From Firmicutes bacterium UBA4845 (GTDB lineage: Bacteria > Bacillota > Clostridia > Tissierellales > Sedimentibacteraceae), in NCBI GenBank assembly GCA_002399975.1, contig DHER01000147.1, positions 1-64,000 on the forward strand: 64,000 nucleotides of DNA, written 5' to 3'. Below the pieces are notes generated by a model. That model was not told the origin of the DNA. It saw only the letters and a list, made by a program, of their open reading frames with translations, and did not search any database. How positions within the stretch are numbered: the first letter of the stretch is position 1; the number at the start of each line of letters is the position of its first letter. Below are positions 1 through 8,395 of this stretch, piece after piece. The position numbers and the translations under genes are program-made.

Positions 1-66
1 GTTTTACGAACAATCCTCGACCTTACGGATGCGAACCGTACGCTCTCCCAGCTGAGCTACGCCCCC
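1..66 (-). tRNA. tRNA-Ala(CGC)-like gene, 3' third aberrant or cut by window edge
   Basis: Read on the minus strand from 66, the acceptor 5' strand GGGGGCG, a D-arm (GCTC/GAGC) and a 5-bp anticodon stem (TACGG/CCGTA) are intact. The 7-base loop TTCGCAT gives anticodon CGC, which reads the alanine codon GCG. The T-arm is not canonical: where a TTCRANY loop is expected, the sequence reads TTGTTCG, and no matching 5-bp stem or acceptor 3' strand appears before the window ends. It may be a tRNA pseudogene, a junction scar or a sequence-edge artefact. The identity of the 5' part is fairly secure; whether it is functional is not. Confidence 0.6.
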
Positions 67-102
67 GAAACCAGTCATGTCCTTTTTCAAACAATAATTC
101 AA

Positions 103-182
103 TGCGGATGAAGGGACTCGAACCCCCACGCTAAAGCGCCAGATCCTAAGTCTGGTGCGTCTGCCAATTCCGCCACATCCGC
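103..182 (-). tRNA. tRNA-Leu(TAG)
   Basis: An 80-nt class II tRNA. The acceptor stem GCGGATG pairs with CATCCGC and the discriminator is A. The anticodon stem is CCAGA/TCTGG with loop CTTAGGA (anticodon TAG), the long variable arm is CGCTTTAGCG, and the T-loop is TTCGAGT. CCA is not encoded: the bases after the discriminator are TTG. It lies 36 bp upstream (in minus-strand sense) of the tRNA-Ala-like gene and downstream of dprA. Confidence 0.95.
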
Positions 183-225
183 TCGCTGATTTATTAACAG
201 CAAGAATTATTGTACTACTGTGCAA

Positions 226-1110
226 TTACATTGTCAAGCAATTTTTTTTACATGTTTTGTTTTTAAAATTTGCAAGCTTGTCAAAGCTGTCTATAATTTC
301 AATGTTGTTATTAAATATAGGTTTTTTTTCTTCTTCTAAAAAATTTGTTGTGTATGCAACCGGCCTGTTATAATCATTTGCATATTTCACAGTATGAAAT
401 ATACCGCCTTTTTGACCGCCTTCTATGACTATTATTCCTTCGGATATTGCTGCTATTATTCTATTTCTGTCTATAAAACCATACTTTCCTGCCTTTTCTT
501 TTGGCGGAAATTCAGATACTATAGCTCCTCCATTTATTATAATCATATTATAAAGTGCCTTATTGTTCCTAATCACGTTCAAATGGCCAGACGGTATTAC
601 GGCTACTGTCCTGCCCTTAGCCTGCAGACACCCATTATGAGCCGCTTCATCACATCCTGAAGCAAAACCGCTTACTATACAGCAATGCTCCTCTGCAAGT
701 TTTTCCGCAAAAATAGAACTTATTTCATATCCTTTTTGTGAAGGGGTCCGTGAGCCAACTATTGCTATGTTGTTATCTTGATCAAGCAATTCTTCATCAC
801 CGTCCACATAAAGGATTATTGGCTTATCTTCTATAAATTTAAGCCTTTTGGGATATTCCATATCATACAATCCAATTATTTTAATTTTGGATTCTTTGCA
901 GCATTCAAAAATTTCAGAAGCATCTTTTTCTATTTTATCAAGATCAATTTTTAGCCTTTTTATACCCATTCTCTCCAACAGCTTTACAATATCGGAAAAA
1001 TTATTTAATTTTAAATCTCTTGTTTCTATGTAATTTAAAATCTTGCTAATTGTTTTTCTTCCTAAACCATTAATCAACTGCATTCTGATTATATCTTCAT
1101 TGCTTACCAT
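226..1110 (-). CDS. dprA: DNA-processing protein DprA/Smf family
   Basis: DprA loads RecA on incoming single-stranded DNA during transformation and is widespread even in non-competent bacteria. The 294-aa product has an N-terminal helix-hairpin-helix-like segment (LINGLGRKTISKIL) and a Rossmann-fold domain from about residue 110, with GSRTPS, IVSGFASGCD and the C-terminal IVIEGG motif. The usual GIDxxAH is changed to GCDEAAH, so it is a variant member; the extra C-terminal winged-helix domain of some DprAs is absent. The ATG at 1110 is chosen over an upstream in-frame start because AGGGGAAC sits just before it. It probably stands alone, with tRNA genes immediately downstream. The family call is firm; a role in competence is not shown. 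Confidence 0.88.
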   Translation of the reverse strand: MVSNEDIIRMQLINGLGRKTISKILNYIETRDLKLNNFSDIVKLLERMGIKRLKIDLDKIEKDASEIFECCKESKIKIIGLYDMEYPKRLKFIEDKPIILYVDGDEELLDQDNNIAIVGSRTPSQKGYEISSIFAEKLAEEHCCIVSGFASGCDEAAHNGCLQAKGRTVAVIPSGHLNVIRNNKALYNMIIINGGAIVSEFPPKEKAGKYGFIDRNRIIAAISEGIIVIEGGQKGGIFHTVKYANDYNRPVAYTTNFLEEEKKPIFNNNIEIIDSFDKLANFKNKTCKKNCLTM

Positions 1111-1192
1111 CTTGTTCCCCTTATTCAATAATGTAAGGACCTTTGCATGTCCATCTAAAGTATATGTTTTTACATTTTATCATATATTGCAG

Positions 1193-1226
1193 CAAAAAAA
1201 AACTCTTCTTTGATCAAAGAAGAGTT
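1193..1226 (-). terminator. Rho-independent terminator of the mmd operon
   Basis: A perfect inverted repeat (AACTCTTCTTTGA/TCAAAGAAGAGTT, 1201-1226) is followed on the minus strand by a run of T. It lies 20 bp past the biotin-carrier stop codon. Confidence 0.9.
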
Positions 1227-1245
1227 AAAAAAACTTAATTAATTT

Positions 1246-1680
1246 TTATTCTATGGTTACAAGAGGATCTCCCGTATTTACATTTGTTGATTTTGAAGTA
1301 TAAATTTTGTTTATAGTTCCGTTTTTAGGAGATACAATTTCATTTTCCATCTTCATTGCTTCGAGAATCAATAAAATATCCCCCTCTTTCACTGATTGTC
1401 CCTCTGATACTTTTATATCCAATATTGTTCCCGGCATAGGAGCAGAAATTATTTCTCCTGACACAGGACCTGAAGATGCTTTTGAAGCAGGAGCAGACTG
1501 TTGTTGAGGCTGAGGCGCAGATGCCGCCTTTGGTTCAGGAGATGCTTTAGGCTTAGGATCCGAGACCGGTTGTGATTCCTGTGCCACAGGCTGATATGCA
1601 AATCCTCCTTGGCCTGTTCCAACTTCTTCAACTTCTACCGCATATGTTTTTCCGTTTACCGTTATGTTAAATTTTTTCAT
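1246..1680 (-). CDS. mmdC: Biotin carrier subunit of a methylmalonyl-CoA (acyl-CoA) decarboxylase
   Basis: This subunit carries the biotin that accepts the carboxyl group from the carboxyltransferase. The 144-aa protein has an N-terminal beta-rich stretch (FNITVNGKTYAVEVEEV), a flexible Ala/Pro/Lys/Gln linker at about residues 38-72 and a C-terminal biotinyl domain with the biotinylation motif EAMKMEN. The start is the ATG at 1680, preceded by GGAGGATAAA; a longer frame would add an unlikely leader overlapping the previous gene. It is the last gene of the mmdA operon, 11 bp after the small subunit. The biotin role is certain; the acyl-CoA substrate is inferred from MmdA. Confidence 0.88.
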   Translation of the reverse strand: MKKFNITVNGKTYAVEVEEVGTGQGGFAYQPVAQESQPVSDPKPKASPEPKAASAPQPQQQSAPASKASSGPVSGEIISAPMPGTILDIKVSEGQSVKEGDILLILEAMKMENEIVSPKNGTINKIYTSKSTNVNTGDPLVTIE

Positions 1681-1691
1681 TTTATCCTCCA

Positions 1692-1970
1692 TTATCTCAT
1701 TAGTTCCATTCTTCCTTTTAGTGCCCATAAAGAACCTATTTCGGAAGTTTCCCTAATATTTTTAACTGTAAATTCTCCTATATTTTTCCCTAACATGCAC
1801 GCAATAGCAGCTGTTATTGCTGCTACAGTTTCTTCCTCTTCGTCCATTGCAGACACAGCCGCAGTTATCACTGCAGTGATCTCATCATTATCTGTTTCCT
1901 GAACTTGATTTCTTTTTTTTGGTTCAGAGTTTTCATTGTCTTTATTAAAAATTTTGCTAAAAATACTCAT
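1692..1970 (-). CDS. Small OadG/MmdD-like subunit, soluble form
   Basis: A 92-aa protein between the carboxyltransferase and the biotin carrier. The acidic, Lys-rich N-terminus (residues 1-30) has no membrane helix. The Ala/Ile-rich middle (EITAVITAAVSAM, TVAAITAAIACML) and a basic end with WALKGR resemble the C-terminal part of OadG/MmdD/MmdE subunits of sodium-pumping decarboxylases, which hold the complex together. The membrane anchor normally present in the delta/gamma subunit is missing, and no beta (sodium-channel) subunit is adjacent. RBS AAGGAGG precedes the ATG. Assignment rests on position and composition. Confidence 0.6.
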   Translation of the reverse strand: MSIFSKIFNKDNENSEPKKRNQVQETDNDEITAVITAAVSAMDEEEETVAAITAAIACMLGKNIGEFTVKNIRETSEIGSLWALKGRMELMR

Positions 1971-1982
1971 GTAACTGCCTCC

Positions 1983-3530
1983 TTACAAAGGAATATTGCC
2001 ATGCTTCTTTTCAGGTCTTTGAACTCTTTTACCTGTAAGCATGTCAAATGAGCTTATTATTCTTTTCCTTGTTTCGGACGGTTCTATAACAGCATCTACA
2101 TAACCTCTTGATGCTGCAGTGTATGGATTTGTCACTGTATTCCTGTACTCTTTTATTTTTTCTGTGCGTTTTGCACTCTTGTCTTTCGCCGCTTCAATTT
2201 CTTTTTTAAATATTATGTTGGCAGCTCCGTCAGGTCCCATTACGGCAATTTCCGCAGTAGGCCATGCAAGCACCATATCGGCTCCCAATTCCTTGTTGCA
2301 CATGGCTATGTAAGAACCTCCATAGGCTTTCCTCGTAATAACAGTAACCTTTGGTACCGTAGCTTCTGAATACGCATAGAGCATTTTAGCTCCGTGCCTT
2401 ATAATTCCTCCGTATTCCTGATGTGTACCCGGAAGGAATCCCGGAACATCCATCAATGTCAAAAGAGGTATATTGAATGCATCGCATGTTCTGATAAACC
2501 TTGCAGCCTTGTCTGATGCATCAATGTCCAGGCAGCCGGCCAAAACCTTGGGCTGGCTTGCTATTACTCCAACACTTTTCCCATTCAATCTCATGAAACC
2601 CGTTATTATGTTCATAGCATAATATTGCTGGTATTCAAGAAATTCTTTATTATCGGCAAGTGAATAAACAACTTCCTTCATGTCATATGCTTTATTTGGA
2701 TTATCAGGAATAATATCGTTCATTGCTACATCTGTCCTGTTCAAATCATCATGGACTTCCTGAGATGGTGCGGTTTCAAGATTGTTTTGAGGCAAAAAAC
2801 TTATTAGCTTTCTTATATGATTCATACATTCTTCTTCTGAATCATCTACAAAATGAGCTACTCCGCTTTTGCTATTGTGAGTCATGGCTCCCCCTAGTTT
2901 TTCGCCGGATACTTTTTCTCCTGTTACAGTCTTAATAACATCAGGCCCGGTTATAAACATTTTGCTTATATTTTGCACCATAAATATAAAATCCGTCAGT
3001 GCCGGAGAATAAACCGCCCCACCGGCACATGGCCCCAATATTACCGATATTTGCGGAATAACTCCTGATGCAGTTGTATTATTAAAAAAAATTTTTCCAT
3101 AACCTGACAATGCATCAACACCTTCCTGTATTCTTGCTCCACCAGAATCATTGATTCCGATTATAGGGGCCCCAACCTTTAAAGCCATTTTCTGTGCTTT
3201 CACAATTTTTGCGGCGTGCATCTCTCCTAAGGAACCACCAATTACAGTGAAATCCTGGGCATATATATACACTAATCTTCCGTTAATTGTCCCATAGCCT
3301 GCTACGACACCTTCTCCGGGAGCAGACTTCTTTTCCATACCAAAGTTAACGCACCTGTGTTCTACAAAGGCATCAATTTCTACGAAGCTATTTTGGTCAA
3401 GCAGCATCAATATTCTTTCTCTGGCAGTCTTTTTACCACGTTCATGCTGCTTGTCTATTGCCTTTTGCCCACCGCCCAGCATAACTTTTTTAGTTTTTTC
3501 TCTGAGCTCTGTTATTTTTTCGTTTGGCAA
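1983..3530 (-). CDS. mmdA: Methylmalonyl-CoA decarboxylase carboxyltransferase (alpha) subunit
   Basis: Transfers the carboxyl group between (S)-methylmalonyl-CoA and biotin, giving propionyl-CoA, or runs in reverse as an acyl-CoA carboxylase. The 515-aa length is typical of MmdA/PccB. Both crotonase-fold halves are visible: the N-terminal oxyanion region GGARIQEGVDALSGYG and ILGPCAGGAVYSPAL, then DVPGFLPGTHQE, KAYGGSYIAM and AEIAVMGPDGA in the C-terminal half. The start is taken as TTG at 3530 because a perfect AGGAGG lies 7 bases upstream; an ATG 24 codons earlier would add a hydrophobic leader alien to the family. First gene of a three-gene operon. Glutaconyl-CoA or propionyl-CoA carboxyltransferase are alternatives; the mutase operon at 46-49.6 kb favours methylmalonyl-CoA. 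Confidence 0.85.
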   Translation of the reverse strand: MPNEKITELREKTKKVMLGGGQKAIDKQHERGKKTARERILMLLDQNSFVEIDAFVEHRCVNFGMEKKSAPGEGVVAGYGTINGRLVYIYAQDFTVIGGSLGEMHAAKIVKAQKMALKVGAPIIGINDSGGARIQEGVDALSGYGKIFFNNTTASGVIPQISVILGPCAGGAVYSPALTDFIFMVQNISKMFITGPDVIKTVTGEKVSGEKLGGAMTHNSKSGVAHFVDDSEEECMNHIRKLISFLPQNNLETAPSQEVHDDLNRTDVAMNDIIPDNPNKAYDMKEVVYSLADNKEFLEYQQYYAMNIITGFMRLNGKSVGVIASQPKVLAGCLDIDASDKAARFIRTCDAFNIPLLTLMDVPGFLPGTHQEYGGIIRHGAKMLYAYSEATVPKVTVITRKAYGGSYIAMCNKELGADMVLAWPTAEIAVMGPDGAANIIFKKEIEAAKDKSAKRTEKIKEYRNTVTNPYTAASRGYVDAVIEPSETRKRIISSFDMLTGKRVQRPEKKHGNIPL

Positions 3531-3570
3531 TTTTAAACCTCCTATTCTTTTGCATAATAGTAATATATAT

Positions 3571-3599
3571 AAAATAATAAATTTTAACGATAAAGTCAA
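3571..3599 (-). promoter_or_regulatory. Predicted sigma-A promoter of the mmd operon
   Basis: On the minus strand TTGACT (3599-3594) and TATTTT (3576-3571) are separated by 17 bp, about 40 bp before the mmdA start. It runs divergently from the htpG promoter. Between the two lies AT-rich sequence in which nothing else was recognised. Confidence 0.55.
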
Positions 3600-3808
3600 C
3601 ATAAAATCAATATAAATGCAAATTGACAGAAACTATTTTCAGCTTGCAATTTTATAGCTTGGCACAAGTAACAAAATCACCCGCTTATAATGTTGAATTC
3701 AATGGAAAAACACATTTAACCAACAAATTATATCCACGAAATATAATAAATTATATATTATATGATTATGCCTGTCAGCATTATTTCTATTTTTAAACTA
3801 TTTCCATA

Positions 3809-3836
3809 TTGACAAATGTATTTCATTTGCTAAAAT
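3809..3836 (+). promoter_or_regulatory. Predicted sigma-A promoter of htpG
   Basis: TTGACA (3809) and TAAAAT (3831) are spaced 16 bp. The expected transcription start falls just before the CIRCE element, the usual arrangement for HrcA repression. Confidence 0.7.
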
Positions 3837-3847
3837 ATAAGTTAAGG

Positions 3848-3874
3848 TTAGCACTCAACAATAATGAGTGCTAA
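3848..3874 (+). promoter_or_regulatory. CIRCE operator (HrcA binding site)
   Basis: TTAGCACTC-N9-GAGTGCTAA, an exact match to the CIRCE consensus. It lies between the htpG promoter and the htpG start, so HrcA repression of htpG is expected. Confidence 0.95.
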
Positions 3875-3953
3875 CAGAGATGGTGCCGGCATATTGGCTT
3901 AACATGTGCAATCTAGCACTAACGATAAATATAATCAAGAAAGGAAATGAACT

Positions 3954-5855
3954 ATGGGCAAAAAACAATTCAAATCTGAATCAAAAAAGCTTTTGGATTT
4001 AATGATTAATTCAATTTACACTCACAAAGAAATATTTCTAAGAGAATTAATTTCAAATGCAAGTGATGCAATTGACAAAAGCTACTACAAATCCTTAAAG
4101 GATAGTAGCGTTGAATTTAACAAGGATGATTTTTATATAAGAATATCAGCAGATGAAAGTGAAAGAATTCTTAAAGTGTCTGACACAGGCATTGGAATGA
4201 CTAAAGATGAACTTGACTCAAATCTGGGAACAATTGCAAAGAGCGGATCATTAGATTTTAAGTCAAACAATGAAGTTAATAACGACGTTGATATTATAGG
4301 ACAATTTGGAGTAGGATTTTATTCAGCATTCATGGTTTCTGAAAAAGTAACCGTTATAAGCAAATCAGCAGACTCAGATGAAGCTTATAGATGGGAATCA
4401 AGCGGTACTGACGGCTACACGATAGCTCCCTGCGAAAAGGAAACGACAGGAACAGACGTAATAATGAAAATCAAGGAAAACACTGACGCCGAAAATTATG
4501 ATGAATTCCTTGAACTTTACAATATTAAATCTTTAGTCAAAAAATATTCTGATTTTATTAAATACCCTATTAAAATGATGATGAAAAAAAGAAGGAAAAA
4601 AGAAGGGACCGAAGAAGGAAAGGACGAATATGAAGATTATTACGAAGATGAAATATTAAACAGCATGGTTCCTATCTGGAGGAAAAACAAAAGCGAGCTT
4701 AAACCGGAAGATTATGAAAACTTCTATAAAGAAAAACGCTTTGGATTTGATAAGCCTCTGAAGTATGCCCACATAAGCGTTGAAGGTGTCACCAGCTACA
4801 ATGCCATACTGTATATTCCGTCAAAAACTCCCTTTGATTTCTACACCAAGGAATTTGAAAAAGGCCTGGAACTTTATTCAAATGGCGTACTGATAATGAA
4901 TAAATGCCCGGACCTGCTTCCTGACTATTTCGGATTTGTTCAGGGTTTGGTGGATTCTGCAGACTTATCTCTCAACATATCCAGAGAAACTTTACAACAT
5001 GACAGGCAGCTTCAGCTTATTGCAAAGACAATAAAAGAAAAAATTAAGAACGAACTGTTGTCAATGCTGAAGAATGAAAGAGAAAAATATGAAACATTCT
5101 TTAATAATTTTGGAAGAACCTTGAAAATCGGTTTATACAGTGAGTGGGGCGCAAACAAAGAAACACTGCAGGATCTAATTATGTTCTACTCGTCAACAGA
5201 AAAAAAACTTGTTACGCTGAGCGAATATGTTTCCAGAATGAAGGATGAACAAAAATATATTTATTATGCAACAGGTGACAACATTAATAACATTGCAAGG
5301 CTTCCTCAAGCTGAGCTCGTTGCCGATAAGGGCTACGAAATTCTATACTTTACCGATGAAATTGACGAATTTGTAATCAAAGTCCTAACGAAATACAATG
5401 AAAAAGAATTTAAAAACGTATCAAGTGCAGATTTAGATTTAAAACCAGAAGGTGAAGAAGAAAATAAAGACAATAAGGAAGTAGAAGAAAATAAAGACCT
5501 GTTCAGCTTCATGAAAGACTCTTTAAACGGCAAAGTTAAAGATGTACGAGCATCAAAAAGATTGAAAACTCATCCTGTATGCATTGCAACGGAAGGCGAA
5601 TTGTCAATTGAAATGGAAAAAGTGCTGAAAACAATGCCTAATAATATGCCGGACAGCGTACATGCAGAAAAGATACTTGAAATAAACATACATCATCCAA
5701 TGTTCAAAAAAATTCAAAACGCATATGCAGCGGATAAGGAAAAACTGAAGAAATTATCAAATGTACTGTATAACCAGGCATTGCTTATTGAAGGACTTCA
5801 AATAGATGACCCAGTGCAGTATGCAAATGATGTGTACGATTTGCTGGAACAATAA
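3954..5855 (+). CDS. htpG: HSP90-family molecular chaperone HtpG
   Basis: Cytosolic ATP-dependent chaperone, 633 aa, full length. The N-terminal GHKL ATPase domain shows ELISNASDAID (box N), DTGIGM (G1) and GQFGVGFYS (lid/G2). The middle domain contains the conserved NISRETLQ segment with the catalytic-loop Arg, and the C-terminal dimerisation domain follows. Two acidic/Lys-rich inserts (about residues 205-225 and 505-520) are unusually charged. The ATG at 3954 follows AAAGGAAATG. It is monocistronic, with its own promoter and CIRCE upstream and a terminator 35 bp downstream. HrcA/CIRCE control of htpG differs from B. subtilis, where htpG is outside the HrcA regulon. Confidence 0.97.
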   Translation: MGKKQFKSESKKLLDLMINSIYTHKEIFLRELISNASDAIDKSYYKSLKDSSVEFNKDDFYIRISADESERILKVSDTGIGMTKDELDSNLGTIAKSGSLDFKSNNEVNNDVDIIGQFGVGFYSAFMVSEKVTVISKSADSDEAYRWESSGTDGYTIAPCEKETTGTDVIMKIKENTDAENYDEFLELYNIKSLVKKYSDFIKYPIKMMMKKRRKKEGTEEGKDEYEDYYEDEILNSMVPIWRKNKSELKPEDYENFYKEKRFGFDKPLKYAHISVEGVTSYNAILYIPSKTPFDFYTKEFEKGLELYSNGVLIMNKCPDLLPDYFGFVQGLVDSADLSLNISRETLQHDRQLQLIAKTIKEKIKNELLSMLKNEREKYETFFNNFGRTLKIGLYSEWGANKETLQDLIMFYSSTEKKLVTLSEYVSRMKDEQKYIYYATGDNINNIARLPQAELVADKGYEILYFTDEIDEFVIKVLTKYNEKEFKNVSSADLDLKPEGEEENKDNKEVEENKDLFSFMKDSLNGKVKDVRASKRLKTHPVCIATEGELSIEMEKVLKTMPNNMPDSVHAEKILEINIHHPMFKKIQNAYAADKEKLKKLSNVLYNQALLIEGLQIDDPVQYANDVYDLLEQ

Positions 5856-5890
5856 TAAATTTCCAATCAAGGAAAATTGTTGTTATTTAA

Positions 5891-5920
5891 AAAAACGTGG
5901 GAATTTCCCACGTTTTTTGA
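5891..5920. terminator. Bidirectional terminator between htpG and the carboxypeptidase gene
   Basis: The stem AAAAACGTGGG/CCCACGTTTTT with loop AATTT has an A-run on one side and a T-run on the other, so it can end both converging transcripts. Confidence 0.9.
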
Positions 5921-5947
5921 TTTGATGATACATCAATTATTGTTAAT

Positions 5948-6787
5948 CTATTGTTCAAAATACTCATCTAATGAAAGACCTGATTCATATACATTTGTTG
6001 CAAGTTCTGCCCCTAAGTATCTTAAATGCCACGGTTCGTACATATATCCTGTTATGTCTTCCTTTTCCTTAGGATACCTTACAATGAATCCGTATTTATG
6101 AGCATTTTTTGATACCCACTTGCCTTCCTCGGTATCTCCGAATGTATCGTCCAACTGAAAGTCCATTGCCTCGCATGTAATATCCATTACAAGTCCTGTC
6201 TGATGCTCGCTTTGTCCGGCTTTAGCACTGAACGTATCGGCTGCTTCCTTCCCATGTGCAGCTGCATAAGAACCATATAACGAAACTTGAGTATTGTATG
6301 ACCTATATCCTGAACGAGCATATAGATCATATCCGTCCTCCTTGGCTGCAGCAAATAAGCCTTTTAGAGCTTCATAAGCAGGTTTTCTCATTTGATTAAC
6401 TTCCGGATTGGATAATACTGTCGGTAAATCTGTAAGCTCTACCAAATCCCCAGGTATATACGTGTCCGGAAGAGTATGTGTTCTGTTTACAAGTACATCT
6501 ATGGCCTCCGGATTTTCAACTATTACTATATCTTTAGAAGTATTTTCACCTTCATGTTCTTCAGTTGGTGTTTCAGTATCATCAACGGGCTTTTTCTCTA
6601 TGTCTGAAGGTTCCTTTGTTTCTTCTTTCGGTTCGTTTTCATGTTCTATGCTTTCAGGTTCTTTAGACGTATTTTCATCTTTATCAGCAACAACACCTAT
6701 TAACTTACTGATTCCAAATATTAATAAAATAAATACAGCCGCTAAAATTATAATTCTGTGTATCTTTAGTTTACCTTTCTTTTTCAT
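5948..6787 (-). CDS. VanY-type D-alanyl-D-alanine carboxypeptidase (peptidase M15)
   Basis: Trims the terminal D-Ala from peptidoglycan stem peptides outside the cell. A basic N-terminus is followed by one membrane helix (IIILAAVFILLIFGI), then a Glu/Lys/Thr-rich spacer to about residue 105 and an M15B catalytic domain. Zinc ligands are visible in SEHQTGLVMD and EPWHLRY, with YARSGYRSY ahead of them. The start is the ATG at 6787 (GAGGAGAAG upstream), giving 279 aa; the longer frame would overlap rimI. Last gene of tsaE-tsaB-rimI-vanY. It is a housekeeping DD-carboxypeptidase; nothing else from a vancomycin-resistance cluster is present. Confidence 0.88.
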   Translation of the reverse strand: MKKKGKLKIHRIIILAAVFILLIFGISKLIGVVADKDENTSKEPESIEHENEPKEETKEPSDIEKKPVDDTETPTEEHEGENTSKDIVIVENPEAIDVLVNRTHTLPDTYIPGDLVELTDLPTVLSNPEVNQMRKPAYEALKGLFAAAKEDGYDLYARSGYRSYNTQVSLYGSYAAAHGKEAADTFSAKAGQSEHQTGLVMDITCEAMDFQLDDTFGDTEEGKWVSKNAHKYGFIVRYPKEKEDITGYMYEPWHLRYLGAELATNVYESGLSLDEYFEQ

Positions 6788-6807
6788 TCTTCTCCTCGTT
6801 ATTTTAA

Positions 6808-7245
6808 TTATATCTTTTTCCACATTATTATTGCATCTTCAACAGGTTCTAAGTAATACCCCGGCCTTTTACCTGCTGCTACAAACCCAAATTTATTATA
6901 AAGGTTAATAGCCTGAAAATTTGATTCCCGGACTTCAAGAGTCATTGCTCGAATTTCTGAGCATTTGCATATTTCAATCATTTTATTTATCAACGATGTT
7001 GCTATCCCCATTTTTCTATATTTAGGCAAAACTGCAACGTTCGTTATGTGACATTCGTCCAATATTCTCCACATTCCCATGTGTCCCATAATTATACCGT
7101 CTTCTTCCGCACATTGATAATATGCTAAATCGTTGTTTAGTTCTTTCTCGAAGGAATTTTTAGTCCATGGCAAAGAAAAACATATTTTTTCAATTTCAGT
7201 TAATTGATCCAAGTCGCTGTAACGCACACTTCTGATCACTACCAT
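6808..7245 (-). CDS. rimI: Ribosomal-protein-alanine N-acetyltransferase RimI (GNAT family)
   Basis: Acetylates the N-terminal alanine of ribosomal protein S18. The 145-aa single GNAT domain shows the acetyl-CoA binding loop YRKMGIATSL at about residue 75, VRESNFQAINLYNKFGF, and the usual NVAVLP strand. The ATG at 7245 follows GAGGTGGAATT, 9 bp after tsaB. Order tsaE-tsaB-rimI is conserved across Firmicutes and supports the name over a generic acetyltransferase. Confidence 0.92.
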   Translation of the reverse strand: MVVIRSVRYSDLDQLTEIEKICFSLPWTKNSFEKELNNDLAYYQCAEEDGIIMGHMGMWRILDECHITNVAVLPKYRKMGIATSLINKMIEICKCSEIRAMTLEVRESNFQAINLYNKFGFVAAGKRPGYYLEPVEDAIIMWKKI

Positions 7246-7254
7246 AATTCCACC

Positions 7255-7944
7255 TCACTTCTTATTGCGTTCAGCCTGGGACAACCTCAGATACTGAGGC
7301 TTAAATTCAGATGCCTGAATTAATTCTCCTTTTAATGCCATACGAAAACCTATGGAAGCCAATGTGCTGGCACTTAAATAATTAAATTTATTTGGAGCAA
7401 AATTAGCTCTTTCTTCCAATTTTTCCTCAATAATATCTCTGTAATTAACTGAACCATCCCCATTAAAAATTGCGGCCTTGCCGCAGCCATTTAATATTTC
7501 AATCAATTCACCGATATTGCATGGAAGTTGTTCTTTTACGGTAATAAGCTGCCCTTTTTCCCATTTGTAAATACCAGTATAAATTCTCTCAGATCTGGCG
7601 TCCATAACGGGTACAATCAGATTATTTAAATCAAAAATATTCCACGCAAGAGATTTTGTTGTAGGCACACAGGCTATTGGAATATTAACAGCATAGGACA
7701 AACTTTTTGCAATGGCAGCTCCAATCCTCAGGCCTGTATATGAACCGGGACCTTCTGAAACTGCAATAACATCCACATCCTGTATTTTAAGTTCCAATTC
7801 TTCCATTAATGCCGCAATCGATGGCATAAGTTTTTCTGAATGTGTCTTTTTATGGTTTAACGTATATTCTCCCAATAATTTATCATCCTCTGATACTGCA
7901 CAGGAAGCCGTTATTGATGCAGACTCAATTGCAAGTATTTTCAT
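7255..7944 (-). CDS. tsaB: tRNA threonylcarbamoyladenosine synthesis protein TsaB
   Basis: Non-catalytic partner of TsaD in t6A37 modification of ANN-decoding tRNAs. The 229-aa ASKHA-fold protein begins MKILAIESASITASCAV and carries the family signature SEGPGSYTGLRIG at about residue 65. It overlaps tsaE by 20 bp, indicating translational coupling. tsaD is not in the window. Confidence 0.94.
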   Translation of the reverse strand: MKILAIESASITASCAVSEDDKLLGEYTLNHKKTHSEKLMPSIAALMEELELKIQDVDVIAVSEGPGSYTGLRIGAAIAKSLSYAVNIPIACVPTTKSLAWNIFDLNNLIVPVMDARSERIYTGIYKWEKGQLITVKEQLPCNIGELIEILNGCGKAAIFNGDGSVNYRDIIEEKLEERANFAPNKFNYLSASTLASIGFRMALKGELIQASEFKPQYLRLSQAERNKK

Positions 7945-8395
7945 ATTTTTTTAACTCCTTAACCAATTTATCATATGATTTTCCCTTTCCGTAAATAACC
8001 ATAGTACGAGCATAATCAGCAAACCTTTCTATTTCTATACTGATTCTTTCCTCAGGAAGTATTCCTTTAATTTTACGTGACCACTCAATGATTGTTACAC
8101 CTTCGGAATAAATATATTCATCATAGCCCAAATCATACATGTCATCCTCTGAGTTTATTCTGTATACATCCATATGATAAAAAGGAAGCCTTCCTTCATA
8201 TTCTTTTATTATGGTAAAAGTAGGACTTGTTATGTATTCGCTGACTCCGAATTCCCTAGCTATGAACTGTGTCAAGGTTGTCTTGCCGGCACCCAGATCA
8301 CCGTCTAAGCACAGCACAGTTCCTTTCTCCAAGCAGTCAGCTATAATTTTCCCTATTTTTTCCGTGTCCTTTAAATTATTAACTGTTATTTTCAT
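7925..8395 (-). CDS. tsaE: tRNA threonylcarbamoyladenosine synthesis ATPase TsaE
   Basis: P-loop ATPase that works with TsaB/TsaD in t6A formation. The 156-aa protein shows Walker A GDLGAGKTT near residue 35, switch-like SPTFTIIKEYEG, the HMDVYRI motif and EGVTIIEWS. First gene of the tsaE-tsaB-rimI-vanY transcription unit. No clear promoter was identified in the 108-bp gap upstream. Confidence 0.94.
   Translation of the reverse strand: MKITVNNLKDTEKIGKIIADCLEKGTVLCLDGDLGAGKTTLTQFIAREFGVSEYITSPTFTIIKEYEGRLPFYHMDVYRINSEDDMYDLGYDEYIYSEGVTIIEWSRKIKGILPEERISIEIERFADYARTMVIYGKGKSYDKLVKELKKYENTCN

Noticed and set aside
4..225. 73-codon open frame on the minus strand over the two tRNA genes
   Set aside because: It reads straight through tRNA-Leu and the tRNA-Ala-like gene; no RBS, and such frames across tRNAs are common artefacts.
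5948..6787. Vancomycin-resistance vanY
   Set aside because: No vanR/S/H/A/X genes are adjacent; the gene ends a tRNA-modification operon, so it is a housekeeping carboxypeptidase.
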